Shown here: positions 46,199-55,100 of the stretch, piece by piece
How positions within the stretch are numbered: the first letter of the stretch is position 1
How the letters are laid out: each line of letters opens with the position of its first letter
From: Desulfovibrio aminophilus
GTDB lineage: Bacteria; Desulfobacterota; Desulfovibrionia; Desulfovibrionales; Desulfovibrionaceae
Assembly (NCBI RefSeq): GCF_023660105.1
Contig: NZ_JAMHGA010000013.1
Coordinates: forward strand, 49,282-113,281
Direction of reading: 5' to 3'
Length of the DNA: 64,000 nucleotides
The notes under the pieces: model-generated
What the model saw: only the letters and a program-made list of their open reading frames with translations
The model's database searches: none
Told to the model about the DNA's origin: nothing
Made by a program: the position numbers and the translations under genes

Positions 46199-46873
46199 CT
46201 TGCTGACGGGATGGACGGAGTCCTGGACCCAGTAGAGCACGTCGAAATTCGACTCCAGGTCGGCGCGGAGCTTCTTCAGGGTGGACTTGTCCATGTCGCG
46301 GATGCGGATGAACACGTGGCGCATGCCCTTCTCCGGGGGCTCGGAGGAGGTCAGCATGCTCATGAGCCGCGCGCCGTGGTCCTTGAGGAAGTCCAGGACC
46401 GGCACCAGGCCGCCGGGGGTGTTGGGCAGGTTGAAGCCGATCTGCACGCCGCCCTCGAGCACGCCGGTGATGGAGATGAGGACCTTGAACACGTCCGTGT
46501 CGGTGATGATGCCCACGAGCTTGTTGTTCTCGTCGGTCACGGGCATGCCGCCGAAGCCGTGCTCCATCATCAGGGCCGCGGCCTTCTCGATGGTGTCCTC
46601 GGGCTTCAGGCAGATGGGATTCTTGGTCATGATGTTGCCGATCTTCAACTCGGACAGCAGGTAGTAGAGCTCATGCATGTCCAGGGTGGTGGCCTTGGAC
46701 GGCGAGGCTTCCTTGATGTCCCGGTCCGAGATGATGCCGACCACCTTGCCCGCCTCGTCCACGATGGGGATGCGGTTGATGTTGTGGTCCTTCATGAGCT
46801 TGGCGGCCTTCATCATGGACTTGTCCGGGGTCAGGGTGATGACTTCGGTGGTCATCCAGTTCTTCACGAGCAT
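46196..46873 (-). CDS. CBS-domain protein with C-terminal ACT-like domain (AcuB type)
   Basis: The 225-residue protein has two CBS domains (about 5-60 and 75-130; VKNWMTTEVITLTPDKSMMKAA and IGNIMTKNPICLKPEDTIEKAA) and an ACT-like domain (about 140-220), the arrangement of AcuB. CBS pairs bind adenosine nucleotides and regulate partner enzymes or channels; ACT domains bind amino acids. Whether it controls acetyl-CoA metabolism like AcuB is unknown. ATG 46873 is preceded by AGGAGGA-type sequence (complement of TCCTCC). The region upstream holds a TATATC box. It stands alone, with its stop in a repeat arm. Confidence 0.9.
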   Translation of the reverse strand: MLVKNWMTTEVITLTPDKSMMKAAKLMKDHNINRIPIVDEAGKVVGIISDRDIKEASPSKATTLDMHELYYLLSELKIGNIMTKNPICLKPEDTIEKAAALMMEHGFGGMPVTDENNKLVGIITDTDVFKVLISITGVLEGGVQIGFNLPNTPGGLVPVLDFLKDHGARLMSMLTSSEPPEKGMRHVFIRIRDMDKSTLKKLRADLESNFDVLYWVQDSVHPVSK

Positions 46874-46963
46874 GTGGTGTTTCCTCCTCCCTGGCCCCAG
46901 GCGGAGTGGCCGGGGCGCGTTTCCTTCATGGATTTCAGATATAAACCAGAGAGGCCGGTTTGG

Positions 46964-47848
46964 CTAGTGGCGCCCGGCGGCTGGGTCGAGAGAGGCGTGT
47001 TCGAGGAAAAAACGCCCGAACCGCGCGCGGATCGCGTCCCGGTGCGAAAACAGGGCCGCGTGTCCGCCGCGCTCCAGGGTCAGCAGTTCCGCGCCCGGAA
47101 TCCGGCTCGCCAGGGCCCCGGCCTGGGACGCATAGGGAGCTATGGGGTCCTGCTCGCCATGCGCCAGGAGCACGGGCACGCGGATGCGCTCCAGGGGCAC
47201 GGAAAGGGCCCGGGCCACGGCCACGTCGTTCCAGGTCCCGGCCATGCGTCCGGGCATGCGTTCGAAGATCGTTTCCCGCAGGGCCGCATACAGGGCGCGG
47301 GTTCCGGGGTCGCCGAGCACCCGGGCGCGCTGCTTCTCGTCCGGGAAGGAGCGGGTCGCCGCGCGGTCCAGGTTTGCCAGGGCCTTGCGCCGCATGGCGG
47401 CCAGGATCCAGGGGATGCGCGCCAGCCAGGTCATGACCCGGAAGGCCGGCGGCGGCCCGGCCGCGTTGGCCACGCCGATGGTGGAGACCAGGGCGAGGCC
47501 CCGACAGCGCTCCCGGTGGCGCAGGGCGAACTGCTGGGCGCAGGGCCCGCCGCCGGAAATGGCCAGGACCAGGGCGTCCTGGAGGCCCAGGGCGTCGAGC
47601 AGCCCGGCGCAGAGGTCGGCCTGGGCCTCGGGGCTTGCCCCGGACGACAGCGGGGTGCCGAGATACCCCGGCCGGGACGGGGCGATGAAGCGGAAGCCAG
47701 GGGCCTCCAGGGCCCGGGCCAGGATGATCCCCTGGTCCCAGCCGCCCAGGGCCCCGTGCAGGGACAGGACGGCCGGGCCCTGGCCGAACTCCGCGAATTC
47801 CACCGGGCCGAGCGGCGTGGCCGCCCGCCGGGGCTGCATGCATTCCAT
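46964..47848 (-). CDS. alpha/beta hydrolase
   Basis: The 294-residue protein has the alpha/beta-hydrolase fold: LSLHGALGGWDQG (oxyanion region), APSRPGYLGTPLSSG, the nucleophile elbow LAISGGGPCAQQFA with the Ser near residue 98, HGEQDPIAPY with the catalytic Asp and GGHAALF with the His. The first Gly of the GxSxG elbow is replaced by Ala (AxSGG), as in some dehalogenase-like members. The substrate is unknown. It is encoded 20 bp after the TetR gene and in the same direction, so the regulator probably represses it. GGAG lies nine bases before ATG 47848. Confidence 0.88.
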   Translation of the reverse strand: MECMQPRRAATPLGPVEFAEFGQGPAVLSLHGALGGWDQGIILARALEAPGFRFIAPSRPGYLGTPLSSGASPEAQADLCAGLLDALGLQDALVLAISGGGPCAQQFALRHRERCRGLALVSTIGVANAAGPPPAFRVMTWLARIPWILAAMRRKALANLDRAATRSFPDEKQRARVLGDPGTRALYAALRETIFERMPGRMAGTWNDVAVARALSVPLERIRVPVLLAHGEQDPIAPYASQAGALASRIPGAELLTLERGGHAALFSHRDAIRARFGRFFLEHASLDPAAGRH

Positions 47849-47868
47849 GCGATGTTTCTCCGTATGGG

Positions 47869-48477
47869 TCAGTCGTTCCAGAACATGCGCAGCAGGATGC
47901 GCGGGTCCGGGGCCCTGAAGTCCGAACCGTGGGCCGCCCGGTGCAGGGCCAGGCCCTTGACCGTGGTCCAGAAGACCAGGGCCAGGTCCCGGGGATCGTC
48001 CCCGGACCGGATGGAGCCGTCCTCCTGGCCCGCGCGCAGGATGCGCTCCACCACCCCGTAGGGCGCGAAGCTCTCCTCCCGGAGCACGGCCCGGGCCTCC
48101 TCGGGAATGGCCTGGGACAGCCCGGCCTGGGCGATGAGCAGCACGTGCAGGGCGAACCGCTCGTCCTGCTCCAGCCCGCGCAGGAGCCGCCCGAGGGCCA
48201 GGGCGATCTTCTCCCGGGGCGGCAGGTCCAGGGCCTCCAGGCCCCGGGCCGCCTCGTTCATCCGGGCGAAGGCCTCGCGGATGAGGCTGGTGAAGATTTC
48301 GTCCTTGGAGCGGAAGTAGTGGTAGAGCAGGCCCTTGGACGTGCCGGTCGCGGCAGCGATCTCCCCGGCCGTGACCGCCGCCAGGCCCCGGGCCGCGAAC
48401 AGCCGCAGGGCCTCGGCCAGAATCCGCTCGCGCCGCTCGTCGCGCATCCGCTGGTTGGTCTCCGCGTTGCGGGTCAT
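47869..48477 (-). CDS. TetR/AcrR family transcriptional regulator
   Basis: The 202-residue regulator has the TetR helix-turn-helix at about 18-65 (ILAEALRLFAARGLAAVTAGEIAAATGTSKGLLYHYFRSKDE) followed by an all-helical ligand domain. It should repress its own operon with the alpha/beta hydrolase gene. The operator is visible upstream: a 22-bp dyad with half-sites ATTGAC and GTCAAT lies at 48493-48514, right after the -10 box. ATG 48477 is preceded by a GAGGGGG site; an upstream GTG-type start at 48513 would begin inside the operator and is not used. Confidence 0.93.
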   Translation of the reverse strand: MTRNAETNQRMRDERRERILAEALRLFAARGLAAVTAGEIAAATGTSKGLLYHYFRSKDEIFTSLIREAFARMNEAARGLEALDLPPREKIALALGRLLRGLEQDERFALHVLLIAQAGLSQAIPEEARAVLREESFAPYGVVERILRAGQEDGSIRSGDDPRDLALVFWTTVKGLALHRAAHGSDFRAPDPRILLRMFWND

Positions 48478-48492
48478 GCCGCCCCCTCTTTT

Positions 48493-48539
48493 ATTGACTG
48501 AACGGTCGGTCAATTATATCAGCCGACGATCCCCGTCAA
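48493..48539 (-). promoter_or_regulatory. TetR-family operator and promoter
   Basis: ATTGAC (48493-48498) and GTCAAT (48509-48514) bracket a 10-bp partly symmetric core, the usual AcrR/TetR dyad. TATAAT and TTGACG on the minus strand lie upstream with a 15-bp spacer, which is short. The operator begins where transcription would start, typical of repression. Confidence 0.7.
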
Positions 48540-48575
48540 GGACGACGCGGCCGGAAAAGCGAAACGGCCCCCGGG

Positions 48576-48603
48576 AGGCGGCTGGGCCTCCAGGGAGCCG
48601 CCT
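48576..48603. other. hairpin downstream of small hypothetical gene
   Basis: AGGCGGCT and AGCCGCCT form a perfect 8-bp inverted repeat with a 12-base loop, 25 bp beyond the stop of the small gene at 48628. No T run follows, so it is at best an inefficient terminator or an mRNA-stabilising hairpin. Confidence 0.4.
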
Positions 48604-48627
48604 GGATGCGGCAACGGCTCCTCCCGG

Positions 48628-48978
48628 CTACATGGGCACGACTTCCGGCGGGGTGGTGGGCTTCACGCCCGACCCCGTGGAGGCGGTCACGGAGGGGGAG
48701 ATGATCCGGTCGTCCTGCTTGACCCGGCCGTAGGTGCTGGGGTGGTAGCCCTCATCCGGCAGGTTCAGGGCCCGGCGCACGATCTCGCGGGCCGTGAGGA
48801 CGCGGTCCGGGTGCTCCAGCACGCAGACCTGGTGCCCGCCCGCGAAGCTGTTCAGGCTCGTGACCCGGGCGGGGCCTTTGCCCCGCAGGACCACGCGGCC
48901 CAGGCCCAGATAGTAGCCCTGGATTTCGCGGAGGGGACGACGGGAAACAATGAGGGCGCCGACGGGGATGCTTTCCAT
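48628..48978 (-). CDS. hypothetical protein
   Basis: The 116-residue soluble product starts MESIPVGALIVSRRPLREIQG and has the look of a small beta-rich domain (YLGLGRVVLRGKGPARVTSLN, then HQVCVLEHPDRVLTAREIV) with a proline-rich tail (PTTPPEVVPM). I do not recognise a family. ATG 48978 is preceded by a good CAGGAG site, and an upstream longer reading is not supported by any start signal. The composition matches the neighbours. It stands alone with no obvious partner; the next upstream gene is another small unknown 126 bp away in the same direction. Confidence 0.7.
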   Translation of the reverse strand: MESIPVGALIVSRRPLREIQGYYLGLGRVVLRGKGPARVTSLNSFAGGHQVCVLEHPDRVLTAREIVRRALNLPDEGYHPSTYGRVKQDDRIISPSVTASTGSGVKPTTPPEVVPM

Positions 48979-49104
48979 TGGGAACTCCTGTTGTCGTCCT
49001 TCAAGGGGACGCCGGGGACAGGCAGGGGATGCGCCAAACAACACGCCTGGGCATGTTTTAAGGCTTTCCCCCGGGTTGCGCAAGGCCGCGCCGGGAAAAA
49101 AGCG

Positions 49105-49305
49105 TCAGCTTTTGGCCAGGGGATCGGCGATCAGGCGCTGGACCCGCTCCAGGGTCAGCCGATGCGATTCCAGGGCCGGGGCCCCGGCCTGCTCCCGCAC
49201 GGCGTTCAGGGCGCGGGCGGCCTCCTCCGGGCTGGCCGCGGCCTGGCCGCGCTCGGTGAGGTTCGGGGCCTGGACCGGCGACGCGGGGGTGATGGTCATG
49301 CTCAT
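49105..49305 (-). CDS. small hypothetical protein
   Basis: The 66-residue product, MSMTITPASPVQAPNLTERGQ at the start and a helix ending LTLERVQRLIADPLAKS, has no membrane segment or metal motif. The disordered N-terminal part and a C-terminal helix vaguely recall anti-sigma factor FlgM or small partner proteins, but I would not assign this. The gene is supported mainly by an excellent AAGGAGG site seven bases before ATG 49305 and by an AT-rich stretch upstream (AAAAAGTATAATGATT at about 49358-49374, with a possible -10). It may be cotranscribed with the small gene at 48628. Confidence 0.65.
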   Translation of the reverse strand: MSMTITPASPVQAPNLTERGQAAASPEEAARALNAVREQAGAPALESHRLTLERVQRLIADPLAKS

Positions 49306-49404
49306 GTTTTTCCGCCTCCTTGGCGCAAGAAACATGAAGCAAGGACCATGCACGAAACAAAAAGTATAATGATTCCAGCATGGAGCCTCTCCCCTCCCCG
49401 GCAA

Positions 49405-49446
49405 TTCCTTCCGGCTTCGCCGGACTTCAAAAAGGCGAGGAGAGGC
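49405..49446. repeat. palindromic mosaic repeat, copy 10
   Basis: TTCCGGCTTCGCCGGACTTCAAAAAGGCGAGGAGAGG holds the hairpin plus the AAAGGCGAGGAG arm. Confidence 0.55.
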
Positions 49447-49500
49447 AATGAAAAGCCGGGCCCAGGGATTCCGTCTTTCCGTGGACCAGCGCGGCATCCA

Positions 49501-50829
49501 TTATTTCGTCAATGAAATCGCCCCTTGCGGGCATTTGGCGACGCAGACGCCGCAGCCGACGCATATGCCCTCATCGACGGCGGCCGTGCCCCCGCGCAGG
49601 CTGATCGCGTCCAGGGGGCACAGGTCGACGCACGTTCCGCAGCCATTGCAGGCCGCCGGATCGACCAGCGCATGCCCCCGTCCGCCGGGAGCGGCCTTGC
49701 CGGGACGCCGGGTTTGCGGGACGGTTCCGGGTTCCCCCGGGGAAGACGGCAGGCCCGCCCCGGCCCCGTTCCCCCGGGCGGACGCCTGGCCCCGACCGCC
49801 GCCCAGCCCCCGACCTCCGCCCAGGCCCCTGCCTCCTCCCAGGCCCCGGCCGCCGCCCTTGCCGCAGCCGCCCCTGCCCGCTCCCGGACGTCGGGGCGAG
49901 GCCTCGATCCGGCGAAATCCCATGCTCATGCCTGCCTCCTGATGGCTGATGCGCCCGGACCCGACCCGTCCCGCCTTGCGCAGCAAGGCGTGGGCCCCGA
50001 GCGGCAATCCCGAGCGTCCCGCGATGACGCCGCACTTCACCTTGAACAGAAAAAAGATCTCCCGCTCCGCATCGCACAGCGTTTCATAGTTTCCCTGGCC
50101 CTTGGCCAGGACCATGTCGGCGGCGTCGAAGGCCTCCCGGAACGCCGCGCCGCATTCGCGCAGAACGGTTCCCGGCGCGTCCGACCCGTTGTCGATGACC
50201 CGCGCCAGGCCATCGAGACCGACCTCGCGGGCGTCGTGCAGCGTCGCGTCGTTGAGGATCGGAGCGCCGCGCACCGCGACCGTCACCCGCTCCGGGCCCA
50301 GCCGCTCCACAAGCAGCCGGTCGAAGGCGATCTCCCCGGCGTTGTCCGCGAGGTAGAGGATCGAATCCGCCCGGGACGCCGACTCGATGAACGCGTCCAG
50401 GTCGCCGAGGCAGCCGGTCGAAAGCGACTGGCGGACCGCCTCCCTGGCCTCGGGGAGCCCGACCTCGGCGTTCACCCCCATGTCGAGCACGTTGCCCGCG
50501 ATGGCCAGCAGGGCCGCGATCCGCACGGGATCGTCCGCCCGCTCCACCGTCTCCCGCAACTCCCCGGCCAGGGCGACGCCCAGGGCGTTCATCCGCTCCT
50601 TGGCCTCCCGGTAGGGGTCGGCCACCCCGGTCAGTTCGCGCAGCTTCCTGTGCATGAGCCGCACGAACTCCGGCGGCGTGGCGCTGAAATCGGCCTCCGC
50701 CGCCGAGCGCAGGAAAAAGCGCACCATCCGCTCATGGAGCGCCGGGTCGTCCGTGGCCAGCCGGACGCAGGCCAGGATGTTCCGCGCCAAGCAGGGGATG
50801 CAGTCGATGGTCGTCCTCATGGCATTCAC
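49501..50829 (-). CDS. DUF89/ARMT1-like domain fused to Gly-rich linker and 2[4Fe-4S] ferredoxin domain
   Basis: The 442-residue protein has three parts. Residues 1-285 are a DUF89 (damage-control phosphatase/ARMT1-like) domain with an N-terminal CIPCLARN and the metal-binding YLADNAGEIAFDRLL and KGQGNYETL motifs. Residues 300-375 are Gly-Arg-rich with GLGGGR repeated. The last 60 carry two canonical cluster motifs, CNGCGTCVDLCP and CVGCGVCVAKCP. At the junction there is an AGGAGG five bases before an internal ATG (49929), so a separate ferredoxin-like product may also be made. The GTG start 50829 overlaps the upstream gene stop by 4 bp. Function unknown; a role in metal-cluster metabolism is inferred. 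Confidence 0.82.
   Translation of the reverse strand: MNAMRTTIDCIPCLARNILACVRLATDDPALHERMVRFFLRSAAEADFSATPPEFVRLMHRKLRELTGVADPYREAKERMNALGVALAGELRETVERADDPVRIAALLAIAGNVLDMGVNAEVGLPEAREAVRQSLSTGCLGDLDAFIESASRADSILYLADNAGEIAFDRLLVERLGPERVTVAVRGAPILNDATLHDAREVGLDGLARVIDNGSDAPGTVLRECGAAFREAFDAADMVLAKGQGNYETLCDAEREIFFLFKVKCGVIAGRSGLPLGAHALLRKAGRVGSGRISHQEAGMSMGFRRIEASPRRPGAGRGGCGKGGGRGLGGGRGLGGGRGLGGGRGQASARGNGAGAGLPSSPGEPGTVPQTRRPGKAAPGGRGHALVDPAACNGCGTCVDLCPLDAISLRGGTAAVDEGICVGCGVCVAKCPQGAISLTK
49929..49940 (-). promoter_or_regulatory. internal Shine-Dalgarno and start codon at fusion junction
   Basis: AGGAGG (49940-49935, minus strand) lies five bases before an in-frame ATG at 49929, followed by a second ATG at 49923. 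It would start translation of the Gly-rich ferredoxin part alone, about 142 residues. Confidence 0.55.
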
Positions 50830-51302
50830 GCGCCTTGCCCTTCGCCGTCTCCCGCGTCCCCGCCGTGCCTCCGGGCTTGGCGGACGAAATAGTCGTTCGC
50901 CGCCGCGGCCAGGGTCCTGGCCGCCAGAAACGCGCAGTGCTCGTGGTCGTCGGGGAGCTTGCCCGCGACGGCCAGGATGCTCTCCCCGGCGAAGTCCAGC
51001 AGCTCCTCGGCGGATTTCCCCCGCGCCAACTCGGCGGCGATGGCGCCGCAGATCACGCTGGGGCCGCAGCCGTCGGTCCAGAATGCGGAATCCACCACCC
51101 GCCGGTCCACGATCTTCAACTGGATCCTCATGCCGTCGCCGCAGGTCCCCCGCAGCGAGGCCTCGCCGTCTGGATCGGGCAGCGTCCCGAAGGACGGGGG
51201 AGCCAGCCAGCGGCGATAGGCGTCTTCCCCCAGCGCCTGCCGGGCGTCCGCGAACGCGCTGTCCTGAAGCTCGCGGGCAACGGCGTCCAGGTCCTTCTTC
51301 AT
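50826..51302 (-). CDS. NifU/IscU-like iron-sulfur scaffold protein
   Basis: The 158-residue protein has the NifU_N/IscU fold with the three scaffold cysteines in GTCGDGM, DGCGPSVICG and HEHCAFLAAR, and LARGKSAEELLDF between the second and third. The Asp next to the first Cys (CGD) is present. Such proteins hold nascent [2Fe-2S] or [4Fe-4S] clusters for delivery. The N-terminal extension of about 45 residues (KKDLDAVARELQDSAFADARQALG) is longer than in IscU. GGAG precedes ATG 51302. It lies between the CGGC gene (17 bp upstream) and the DUF89-ferredoxin gene (4-bp overlap). Confidence 0.88.
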   Translation of the reverse strand: MKKDLDAVARELQDSAFADARQALGEDAYRRWLAPPSFGTLPDPDGEASLRGTCGDGMRIQLKIVDRRVVDSAFWTDGCGPSVICGAIAAELARGKSAEELLDFAGESILAVAGKLPDDHEHCAFLAARTLAAAANDYFVRQARRHGGDAGDGEGQGA

Positions 51303-51319
51303 GAACGGCTCCAGTGGGT

Positions 51320-51697
51320 TCAACCCACGGTTTCGGGCTGGTATCCCTTCGGGAGGTGGGCCGTTCCCTTGACGCAGCGGACCCCGGCCTCCTCCGCCAC
51401 GCGCCGCATCAGCGCGTCGAGATCGCCGCAGAACCCGCCGCCGAGCAGCCATTCCCCATCCGCCTTGCGCGCGAAGGCGCAGGTGCACCAATGGATGACC
51501 TCCGCGCCCTTGGACTTCAGAATCCGGGCCGCGTTCACGGCGTTGTCGCCCGGGCAGCGGCAGGTGAACAACCCGACGAGCTCCGGGTCCGGCACGGAGG
51601 CGAACCCGTTGGCCGATGCCGCCAGACTGACGAGACAGCCGGTGAGCGGACACCGGGATTCATTCTTCTCGCAACGGATCAGGCCGATCTTGGTCAT
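51320..51697 (-). CDS. CGGC-domain protein
   Basis: The 125-residue protein starts MTKIGLIRCEKNESRCPLTGCLVS and carries further cysteines in FTCRCPGD, HWCTCAF, GFCGD and RCVKG, typical of the CGGC domain, a small Cys-rich domain thought to bind a metal or cluster. No catalytic function is known. It is the first gene of a three-gene operon with a NifU-like scaffold and a DUF89-ferredoxin fusion, a set that suggests metal-sulfur chemistry. An AGGAGGG-type site precedes ATG 51697, and a sigma-54 promoter match lies 70 bp upstream. Confidence 0.88.
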   Translation of the reverse strand: MTKIGLIRCEKNESRCPLTGCLVSLAASANGFASVPDPELVGLFTCRCPGDNAVNAARILKSKGAEVIHWCTCAFARKADGEWLLGGGFCGDLDALMRRVAEEAGVRCVKGTAHLPKGYQPETVG

Positions 51698-51766
51698 GGA
51701 ACCCTCCTCGTCTTCGGTCGGCCCGCGCCACGCGGGCCATTGCCGCCGAATCGGTCCACAAGGGCA

Positions 51767-51781
51767 GCAAAACCGATGCCA
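51767..51781 (-). promoter_or_regulatory. sigma-54 promoter of the CGGC-NifU-DUF89 operon
   Basis: On the minus strand TGGCATC-GGTT-TTGC fits the -24/-12 consensus with exact GG-GC spacing. Transcription would start near 51755, leaving a 58-base leader before ATG 51697. Confidence 0.7.
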
Positions 51782-52052
51782 GAATGGAAAACATGGAATA
51801 TCAGTAGGTTGTCAAGAAATGGGGATCGGACAGGCTTGAAACGCGCCCCCTTTCCACCCGCCCTTCCGCCCGGGACTGGACCCTTCGCGCGGGCGGAACG
51901 CCGGAGCGGCGGCGGAACAAGGCGGCCGGAACATGCGCATGACGGCTCCACCGGCGACGCGGGGCGCGCGAAGCAGCTCATGGCGCGAAATGCGCCCATA
52001 TCGACGCCAAGGGATCAAAACGCGCCCGTGCGGCGCTCCGCGCGCCGGGGCG
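51782..52052. other. non-coding spacer
   Basis: I see no convincing gene here. The short open frames have no start signals and odd composition. TTGACA on the minus strand at about 51814-51809 lacks a matching -10 box; the part next to the sigma-54 promoter may hold an activator site. Confidence 0.4.
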
Positions 52053-52153
52053 GCCCGGCTTCGCCGGATTTCAGAAGGGCGAAGAGGGGCGGCGGGAAGG
52101 CGGTCCCGTGAGAAAGAAACCGGTCTTTCCGTGAACCGACGAAGCCGGGCCTA
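52053..52153. repeat. palindromic 3'-end repeat, copy 11
   Basis: CCGGCTTCGCCGGATTTCAGAAGGGCGAAGAGG, then GTCTTTCCGTGAACCGACGAAGCCGGGCC and the TAG stop of the hybrid kinase (52151-52153) show both arms of the family. Confidence 0.6.
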
Positions 52154-55100
52154 GGTGCTGCGGAGCACGTCGCGCAGGGTTTCGGCGAACTCGTCCAGCT
52201 CGAAGGGCTTGGCGATGTAGCCGTCCATGCCCGCCTCCAGGAAGATTTCGCGGTCGCCCTTCATGGCGTGGGCGGTCATGGCGATGATGGGGATGCGGCG
52301 GTCCAGGATCCCGGCCTCCCCGGCGCGCACGGTCCGGGTCACCTCCATGCCGTCCACCCCGGGCATCTGCACGTCCAGGAGCAGGAGGTCGAAGCGGTCC
52401 TGGGCCAGGACCTCCAGGGCGCGGCGGCCGTCCTCCACGGCGGTCACGTTGTGGCCGAGCTTCTCCAGCACTCGGGTGACGAGAATGCGGTTGATGCGGC
52501 TGTCCTCGGCCACCAGGACGTTGAGCCGCGCGCCGGGCAGGCGCACGCGTTCGCGGCGGTCGCGGGCCAGGGACTCCTCCGGCCCGGGCAGGCGGACCTC
52601 GACGGTGGCGTAGACCGTGGCCCCGCCCCCGGGCTCGCTGTCCACGCAGATGGCCCCGCGCATGAGTCCGACGATGCGCTTGACGATGCCCAGGCCCAGG
52701 CCGGTGCCCTGGTACTTGCGGCCGAAGGAGCCGTCGGCCTGGGTGAAGGGCTCGAAGATGTAGCCGGTCTGCTCCGGGTCGATGCCGATGCCGGAGTCCG
52801 AAATCGTGAGCAGGAGGCGGACGCGGTCCGGGCCGGGCCGGACGGGCAGGGCCGAGAGCTCCGCGCGCACCAGGCCCCGGTCCGTGAACTTCACGGCGTT
52901 GCCCAGAAGGTTGAAGAGGATCTGGCGCAGGCGGCCGGGGTCGCCGACCAGGATTTCGGGCACGCGCGGGTCCACGTCCCATTCCAGGCGCAGGCCCTTG
53001 CCCCGGGCCTGGCCCAGGAAGGAGTCGGCCACCTGGCGCAGGAGCATGCCGGGCTCGAAGGCCTCGGCGGCCAGGTCCATCTTGCCCGCCTCCACGGCCG
53101 AGAGGTCGAGGATGTCGTTGATGACCGAGAGCAGGCTGCGCGCGGAGACCAGGGCGATGTCGGCATACTCGGCCTGCTCGCCGGTCAGGCCCGCGCGGCC
53201 GATGAGCTGGAGCATGCCCATGACCGCGTTCAGCGGAGTGCGGATCTCGTGGCTCATGTTGGCCAGGAACTCGCTCTTGGCGCGGCTGGCGGACTCGGCG
53301 GCCAGCCGGGCCCCGCGCAGACGGTCCTCGGTCTCCCGGCGGCGGGCCATCTCGGCCACCAACTCGTCGTTGGCCTGGACCAGCTCCTCGTTGGTGGAGG
53401 CCATCTCCTCGTTGGCCGCGGAGAGCTCCTCGTTCATGGCCGAAAGCTGCTCGTTCATGGCCGAGAGCTGCTCGTTGAGGGCCTGGCGCTCCCGCTCGGC
53501 CATCTTGCGCTCGGTCACGTCCTCCACCGTGCCCTCGATGCGGACCATCCGGCCCTCGGCGTCATAGACGGCCCGGGCGTTGACCGAGCCCCAGAGCAGG
53601 CTGCCGTCCAGGCGGCGATAGGCGATCTCCTGGCCCCTGATCTCGCCCTGCACGCGGGCCTGGGCCAGCAGGCGCTCGCGGTCCTTGAGGTCCATGTAGT
53701 GGCGGCCGGCGAAATCCCGGCCCCGGGCCTCCATGTCGGCGGCGGTCTCGTAGCCGAACATCCGGGCCATGGCCGGGTTGACCTTGAGCGCCGCGCCCTG
53801 GACGTCGGTGAGGTAGAACCCGTTGATGGCGTTCTCGAAGATGTCGCGGTAGCGCAGCTCGGCCCCGCGCGCGGCCATGTGCTCGGTCTTCAGGGCGCGC
53901 ACGGTCTCGTTGAAGGCTCGGGCCAGGCCGCCCAGCTCGCCGGGCAGGCGCTCGTCCACGTGGGCGTCCAGGTCGCCGGAGCCCAGGGCCGCGAAGCCGT
54001 CCTGGAGCCTGCGGATGGGCCGCAGGAGCAGGACGCGGAAGAACAGCAGGACGAAGACCGAGGCCACGGCGATGAAGGCCAGGGTGATGAGCAGCACCTG
54101 GGGGCCGAGGTCGCTGATCGCGCCCTCTATGACGTTCCGGCTCCGGGCCACGCCGGCCTGGAGCTCGTCCTCGGGCACGAAGAGGCAGAGGCTCCAGCCC
54201 GTGGCCGGGATGGGGTGGTGGAACACGGTCCAGTTCCGCTGGTCCAGGGCCAGGGTCAGGGCCCCGCCCACGGCGCGGCGGATCTCCCGGGCCAGGCGGC
54301 GGGGCTCCGGGTTTTCCGAGCCGCCCAGGGTGTGGCGCGAGCCGGGGTCCGCGGGCAGGCCGAGCCGGACCAGATCCTGGGGACGGGCCACCAGGATTTC
54401 GCCCTCCGGGGTGACCAGGATGGAGAACTCGCCCTTGAAGCGGGTGCGGGACACGGCCTGCTCCAGGGATACGGGCGGATGGGGCCCGCTGAAGATGCTC
54501 TCGCCGATGGCGGCCAGGGAGAGGTCCATGCCGAGCACGCCCAGGAAGCGGCCGGACGGGGTATAGGCGGGCGCGGCCACGCTGACCTCGGGCCCGTCGC
54601 CGAAGCCGTCCTCGTGGATCGAGGTCCAGCGGGGCCCCCGGCCGGGATTGCCCTCGGGGTCGGCCAGCCGGTAGGCCGGACGGGCCAGGAGATCCAGGTC
54701 CGCCCCGGGCAGGGCGTCGCGGCCGGGATTGGGCGCGCGGCGGATGTAGCCCGCCGCCCCGGTGAACCAGGCGCTCCGACAGAGCGGCTCGTTGCGCTGC
54801 AGGCCGTCCAGGGTCGGCCCCAGGTGGGCCAGGGCCGCGATCTCCAGGTCGGCGCGGGCGGCGGGTCCGGGACGCCGCAGGGCCTGGGTCAGGGCCCCGG
54901 GGTCGTTGACCAGCCAGCCGTGGGGGCCGGGCCGGGGGATTTCCCGGGCCGGGGCCTCGGCGGCGTGCAGTTCGGCGTATTCCAGGAGAAAGGCGACCTG
55001 GGAGGCGGCGGTCCGGGCCTGGGATTCGAAGGCGCGGAACAGGGCGTTGAGCTGCCCGGCCTGGTCCTGGACCGAACGGGCCAGGAGCTGGGCGGCCTGG

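Noticed and set aside
49795..49870. Regular 18-bp repeats resembling a CRISPR array
   Set aside because: They encode the in-frame GLGGGR repeats of the fusion protein and have no spacers.
51812..52018. 68-codon open frame on the minus strand
   Set aside because: No ribosome-binding site, no family pattern, and composition unlike real genes of the window.
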